Shown piece after piece: positions 60,719-64,000 of a DNA stretch of 64,000 nucleotides. Made by a program: the position numbers and the translations under genes. The notes beneath the pieces were generated by a model that was not told the DNA's origin, ran no database searches, and was given only the letters and a program-made list of their open reading frames with translations. This DNA is from JAGPCK01 sp041675505 (GTDB lineage Bacteria > Bacteroidota > Bacteroidia > UKL13-3): NCBI GenBank assembly GCA_041675505.1, contig JBAYTR010000011.1, positions 88,003 to 152,002 on the forward strand, in the 5' to 3' direction. Numbering within the stretch: position 1 is the stretch's first letter; every line of letters starts with the position of its first letter.

Positions 60719-61795
60719 ATGAATAAACGCATTCTTTCACTTTCAGTCCTTTGTTTGCTTGCCTTTGCAGGCTATGCACAAATTGGCGGACAGGGTATTT
60801 ATAAATTCCTTAGCCTACATCCTTCTGCACGGGTGGCCTCATTGGGCGGTAACCTTATTTGCGTGGTAGACAATGACCTTAATCTGGCCCTGCAAAATCC
60901 GGCCCTGCTCAACAGTACCATGCACAAACAGGCAACCTTTAATACGGTGAACTATTTCAGCGACATCAACAGTGGCTACCTTGCTTATGCACATCATTTC
61001 GATAGTTTGCAAACTACTTTCAGCGCTGGTTTACAATACATCAGCTACGGAGATTTTCAAGGTGCCACCGCTCAGGGTGTACCCACCGGTACTTTCACTG
61101 CGGCTGATTATAATTTTCATGTTTCAGCAGCACGTAAATGGCGCAAACATTTTCAATACGGAGCATCGGTTAAATTTATTTATTCCACCTATGAACAATA
61201 CAACTCTTTAGGGGTAGCTGCTGATATAGGCGGAACATATTACAATGAAGAAAAACTCCTTACTGCATCGGTTGTGGCCAAAAACATGGGATATCAACTA
61301 ACCACCTATAACGGAGAAAGAGAAAACCTGCCCTTTGAAATACAGGCAGGTATTTCAAAAAAGCTCAAACACATGCCCATGCGGTTCTCGTTAGTTGCAC
61401 ACAACCTTCAAAAATTTGACCTCACCTATAAAAACCCCAACAAACCCGGCCAGCAAATTGATTTGGAAACCGGACTACCCGTTGAAGATAAAATTACCTT
61501 TGGTGATAAGGTAATGCGCCACATGATACTTGGCGGAGAGTTATTACTGACTAAGAATTTTAACATAAGATTCGGATACAACCACCTGCGCAGAAAAGAG
61601 CTTACCATAGAAGAAAAGCGGGGGCTGGTAGGATTTGCTTGGGGCTTTGGTTTACGCGTTAATCGTTTTCACATCAGCTATGGCAGTGCCTCCTTTTATG
61701 TGGGGCAAAACACCAACCATTTCAGCGTAACCACTAACCTGAATTCATTCAAAAAGAAGAATAAATCAAAAGTAGTAGAGCGAAACAACATATAA
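60719..61795 (+). CDS. porQ: PorQ, type IX secretion system outer-membrane protein
   Basis: A 358-residue outer-membrane protein with signal peptide (MNKRILSLSVLCLLAFAGYAQ). The N-terminal GGQGIYKFLSLHPSARVASLGGNLICVVDNDLNLALQNPALLN and repeated barrel strands are characteristic of PorQ. The T9SS exports the sorting-domain proteins described in this window; PorQ belongs to the attachment complex with PorU, PorV and PorZ in Porphyromonas. The cmk gene follows immediately (stop at 61795, start at 61796), a pairing also known in that genus. It has its own -7 element. Confidence 0.9.
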   Translation: MNKRILSLSVLCLLAFAGYAQIGGQGIYKFLSLHPSARVASLGGNLICVVDNDLNLALQNPALLNSTMHKQATFNTVNYFSDINSGYLAYAHHFDSLQTTFSAGLQYISYGDFQGATAQGVPTGTFTAADYNFHVSAARKWRKHFQYGASVKFIYSTYEQYNSLGVAADIGGTYYNEEKLLTASVVAKNMGYQLTTYNGERENLPFEIQAGISKKLKHMPMRFSLVAHNLQKFDLTYKNPNKPGQQIDLETGLPVEDKITFGDKVMRHMILGGELLLTKNFNIRFGYNHLRRKELTIEEKRGLVGFAWGFGLRVNRFHISYGSASFYVGQNTNHFSVTTNLNSFKKKNKSKVVERNNI

Positions 61796-62485
61796 GTGAA
61801 ACAGATTATCATAGCCGTTGACGGCTACTCTTCTTGCGGAAAAAGTACTTTAGCCAAACAACTGGCCGAAAGACTCGGATACAAATACATTGACACAGGT
61901 GCCATGTACCGTGCCGTAACCCTGTACTTTCTGGAAAATGATGTAAATCCTGAAAACACTAAAGAAGTTATAAATGCGCTTAAAGAAATCAATATCGACT
62001 TTAGAGTAAACCCCGTCAACGGCAAGCAGGAAACCTATCTGAATGACGGCAACGTGGAAAAGGAAATACGTAATTTAGCCGTATCCAATCTGGTGAGCCC
62101 TGTGAGTGCCATCCCCGAAGTGAGGGACTTATTGGTTAAACAACAGCAGTTGATGGCTGAAGAACGAGGTGTGGTAATGGATGGAAGGGACATTGGTTCC
62201 GTAGTATTCCCCGATGCTGAACTTAAATTGTTTATGACTGCAGAACCCAAAATACGGGCACAACGCAGATTTGAGGAATTGATGTCACTGGGCGATAATG
62301 TAAGTTTTGATGAAGTTTATCAGAACGTATTGCAGCGTGATTTAATAGATACCACCCGAAAAGTGGCTCCTTTGGTAAAGTCGCCAGATGCCATAGAGAT
62401 TGACAACTCCTACATCAGCAGGGAAGAGCAGTTTGAAAAAGCCTATAAGCTTGTACTTCAGCATTTAAATCAGAAACTAGCCTGA
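61796..62485 (+). CDS. cmk: Cytidylate kinase
   Basis: A 229-residue NMP kinase that phosphorylates CMP and dCMP. The P-loop is GYSSCGKSTLAKQLAERLG (about 9-27), followed by YIDTGAMYRAVTLYFLE, the CMP-binding insert domain with RDIGSVVFPDAELKLFMTA and RAQRRFEEL. The family pattern D-G-R-D-I-G-S is complete. The start is GTG directly abutting the porQ stop, so translation is probably coupled. Length is standard. Confidence 0.95.
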   Translation: MKQIIIAVDGYSSCGKSTLAKQLAERLGYKYIDTGAMYRAVTLYFLENDVNPENTKEVINALKEINIDFRVNPVNGKQETYLNDGNVEKEIRNLAVSNLVSPVSAIPEVRDLLVKQQQLMAEERGVVMDGRDIGSVVFPDAELKLFMTAEPKIRAQRRFEELMSLGDNVSFDEVYQNVLQRDLIDTTRKVAPLVKSPDAIEIDNSYISREEQFEKAYKLVLQHLNQKLA

Positions 62486-62550
62486 GTCTGGTTTCGACAT
62501 CTCCCTTCTTTTTAAATCTTATTTTCCGAGCATAAATCCCTGAAAAATAA

Positions 62551-62580
62551 TTTGATTTATTTCAAAAAGAATTATATTCG
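62551..62580 (+). promoter_or_regulatory. Promoter of rpsA
   Basis: TTTG (62551-62554), 18 bases, TATATTCG (62573-62580, one mismatch). The predicted start lies near 62586, leaving a short leader before the Shine-Dalgarno. Confidence 0.6.
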
Positions 62581-62595
62581 CGGGCTTTTTTAAGC

Positions 62596-62604
62596 AAAGG
62601 AGGA
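62596..62604 (+). promoter_or_regulatory. Strong Shine-Dalgarno of rpsA
   Basis: AAAGGAGGA, complementary to the 16S anti-Shine-Dalgarno, ends 7 to 8 bases before the TTG start at 62612. Such a long match is rare in this phylum and here supports the TTG start. Confidence 0.85.
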
Positions 62605-62611
62605 TAAAAAT

Positions 62612-64000
62612 TTGACACAAAAACAAAACATTCAATTCGCAACCCCGGAAACAGATTTTGACTGGAGTATGGACAAAGAAGGTTTTTCAACCTACTCAAA
62701 AGATGAGCGTAACCAACTCTCATCGCTTTATGAAAACACACTGAGCACCATCAGCGAGAAAGAAATCGTTAAGGGCGTAGTTGTGGGTTTAACAGACAAA
62801 GAAGCAGTTTTAAACATCGGCTTCAAATCAGACGGATTAATTCCGCTTTCTGAGTTCCGTGATTTACCTGAGGTAAAAATCGGTTTAGAAGTAGAAGTGC
62901 TTATTGAAAGCACCGAAGACAAAAACGGACAGTTGATTCTTTCCCGCAAGAAAGCTATCTCTGAGCGTGCCTGGGAAAACATTCTTAAAGCTCAGGAAAA
63001 TGATGAAATCGTTAACGGTTTTGTTAAATCCCGTACTAAAGGCGGATTGGTTGTGGATGTTATGGGTATTGATGCTTTCTTACCCGGTTCACAAATTGAT
63101 ACTAAACCTATTCGTGACTACGATATTTATGTTGGACAGAACATGCAGTTCAAAGTGGTTAAAGTTAACCATACCTTCAAAAACGTAGTAATATCACACA
63201 AAGTTCTTATTGAAGAGGATCTGGAAGCTCAAAAATCAGATATCCTGTCGAAACTCGAAAAAGGTCAGGTACTGGAAGGTACAGTGAAAAACATGACTTC
63301 ATTCGGTGTGTTCATCGACTTGGGTGGCTTGGACGGATTGCTGCACATCACTGATATCAGTTGGGGCCGCATCAACCATCCTGAAGAGGTGTTGAAGCTG
63401 GACGACAAAATCAACGTGGTAGTGTTGGATTTCGATGACGAGAAAAAACGTATTTCTCTCGGCTTGAAACAATTGACTCCTCACCCTTGGGATACTTTAG
63501 CTGAAACCATTAAAGTTGGTGAAAAAGTAAAAGGTAAAATAGTTACAGTGGCTGATTACGGTGCGTTCCTGGAGATTGCTCCCGGCATCGAAGGTCTGAT
63601 TCACGTTTCAGAAATGAGCTGGAGCCAGCACCTGCGTAATCCACAAGATTTCCTTAAAGTAGGTGACGAAATTGAAGCAGTTATCTTAACACTGGATAAA
63701 GATGAGCGTAAGATGTCATTAGGCATTAAACAACTCACTCCTGATCCATGGGTAGCTATTGCTGATAAATATGCTGTAAATACCCGTCACAAAGGTGTGG
63801 TACGCAACCTGACCAACTACGGTCTGTTTGTTGAACTGGAAGCCGGAGTTGACGGACTGGTACACGTATCAGACCTGAGCTGGACCAAAAAAATCAAGCA
63901 TCCTGCTGAATTTGTAAAGAAAGATCAGGAACTTGACGTAGTAGTATTGGAAGTAGATTTGGAAAACAGACGTTTGAGTCTTGGACACAAGCAGATTGAC
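62612..64000 (+). CDS. rpsA: 30S ribosomal protein S1 (3' end outside window)
   Basis: 463 codons are open to the window edge with no stop, so the protein is longer. It begins at TTG after a strong Shine-Dalgarno (62596-62604). At least five S1 RNA-binding repeats are visible, with starts near IVKGVVVGLTD, IVNGFVKSRTK, VLEGTVKNMTSFGVFIDLG, KVKGKIVTVADYGAFLEIA and HKGVVRNLTNYGLFVELE. S1 binds mRNA on the small subunit. The first repeats are more divergent, as is normal. Follows cmk by 126 bases and has its own promoter pattern. Confidence 0.95.
   Translation, partial: MTQKQNIQFATPETDFDWSMDKEGFSTYSKDERNQLSSLYENTLSTISEKEIVKGVVVGLTDKEAVLNIGFKSDGLIPLSEFRDLPEVKIGLEVEVLIESTEDKNGQLILSRKKAISERAWENILKAQENDEIVNGFVKSRTKGGLVVDVMGIDAFLPGSQIDTKPIRDYDIYVGQNMQFKVVKVNHTFKNVVISHKVLIEEDLEAQKSDILSKLEKGQVLEGTVKNMTSFGVFIDLGGLDGLLHITDISWGRINHPEEVLKLDDKINVVVLDFDDEKKRISLGLKQLTPHPWDTLAETIKVGEKVKGKIVTVADYGAFLEIAPGIEGLIHVSEMSWSQHLRNPQDFLKVGDEIEAVILTLDKDERKMSLGIKQLTPDPWVAIADKYAVNTRHKGVVRNLTNYGLFVELEAGVDGLVHVSDLSWTKKIKHPAEFVKKDQELDVVVLEVDLENRRLSLGHKQID

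Overview
The window is a stretch of chromosome from a member of the Bacteroidota. The evidence is consistent across the sequence. There is a PorQ component of the type IX secretion system (T9SS), and three proteins carry C-terminal T9SS sorting domains. HYC_CC_PP, GSCFA, DUF3078 and choice-of-anchor-L families are present, and ArgRS has the KMKSR form of its signature. Several promoters match the TTTG-N19-TAnnTTTG pattern of the Bacteroidota housekeeping sigma factor. Order and genus cannot be fixed from the sequence alone. There are two tRNA genes, no rRNA, no CRISPR array, no insertion sequence and no prophage.

Layout. 1-5.8 kb: the end of an M16 peptidase, a DedA membrane protein, a lipid A-type acyltransferase, a ClC chloride channel and a small lipoprotein. 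5.9-11.3 kb (minus strand): a metal-handling cluster of two HYC_CC_PP proteins, a T9SS-targeted thioredoxin-fold protein, a di-heme cytochrome c peroxidase, a periplasmic HMA protein and a TonB-dependent receptor. 11.4-13.1 kb: SlyD-like FKBP, a CBS pair protein and an unknown. 13.1-18.1 kb: four overlapping plus-strand genes (LptF/G permease, two glycosyltransferases, RibBA). 18.1-23.2 kb: histidine kinase and response regulator, PBP1A and a sterol-desaturase-type hydroxylase. 23.5-27.4 kb: gyrA and a TPR protein. 27.5-31.1 kb: a T9SS-sorted arylsulfotransferase-like protein and an AbiE-type toxin-antitoxin pair of low GC. 31.5-38.8 kb: two helicases, a hydrolase and parC. 39-45.9 kb: a T9SS-sorted protein, arginase-like and arginine decarboxylase-like divergent genes, tRNA-Ser, GSCFA protein, trxB and a small secreted unknown. 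45.9-55.4 kb: NFACT protein, MBL hydrolase, SLC13 transporter, DUF3078 protein, rhodanese, Pol IV, a DinB-fold protein, two tandem choice-of-anchor-L proteins and Hsp20. 55.6-64 kb: argS with a large foreign-looking insertion, SDR, thioredoxin-family protein, GNAT-like protein, tRNA-Lys, then porQ-cmk-rpsA (rpsA runs off the end).

Most genes are housekeeping. The observations most worth following up are the ~155-codon AT-rich in-frame insertion in ArgRS, the metal cluster with duplicated HYC_CC_PP genes, the choice-of-anchor-L/OmpA tandem with one eroded OmpA domain, an arginase-like enzyme with an altered substrate-carboxylate residue, and a structured non-coding segment between the AbiE pair and hrpB. 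Start sites were moved downstream of the longest ORF where a signal peptide, a gene overlap or an ATG made that clearly better. Several core genes appear to use TTG starts (lptF/G, DEAD-box helicase, rpsA).
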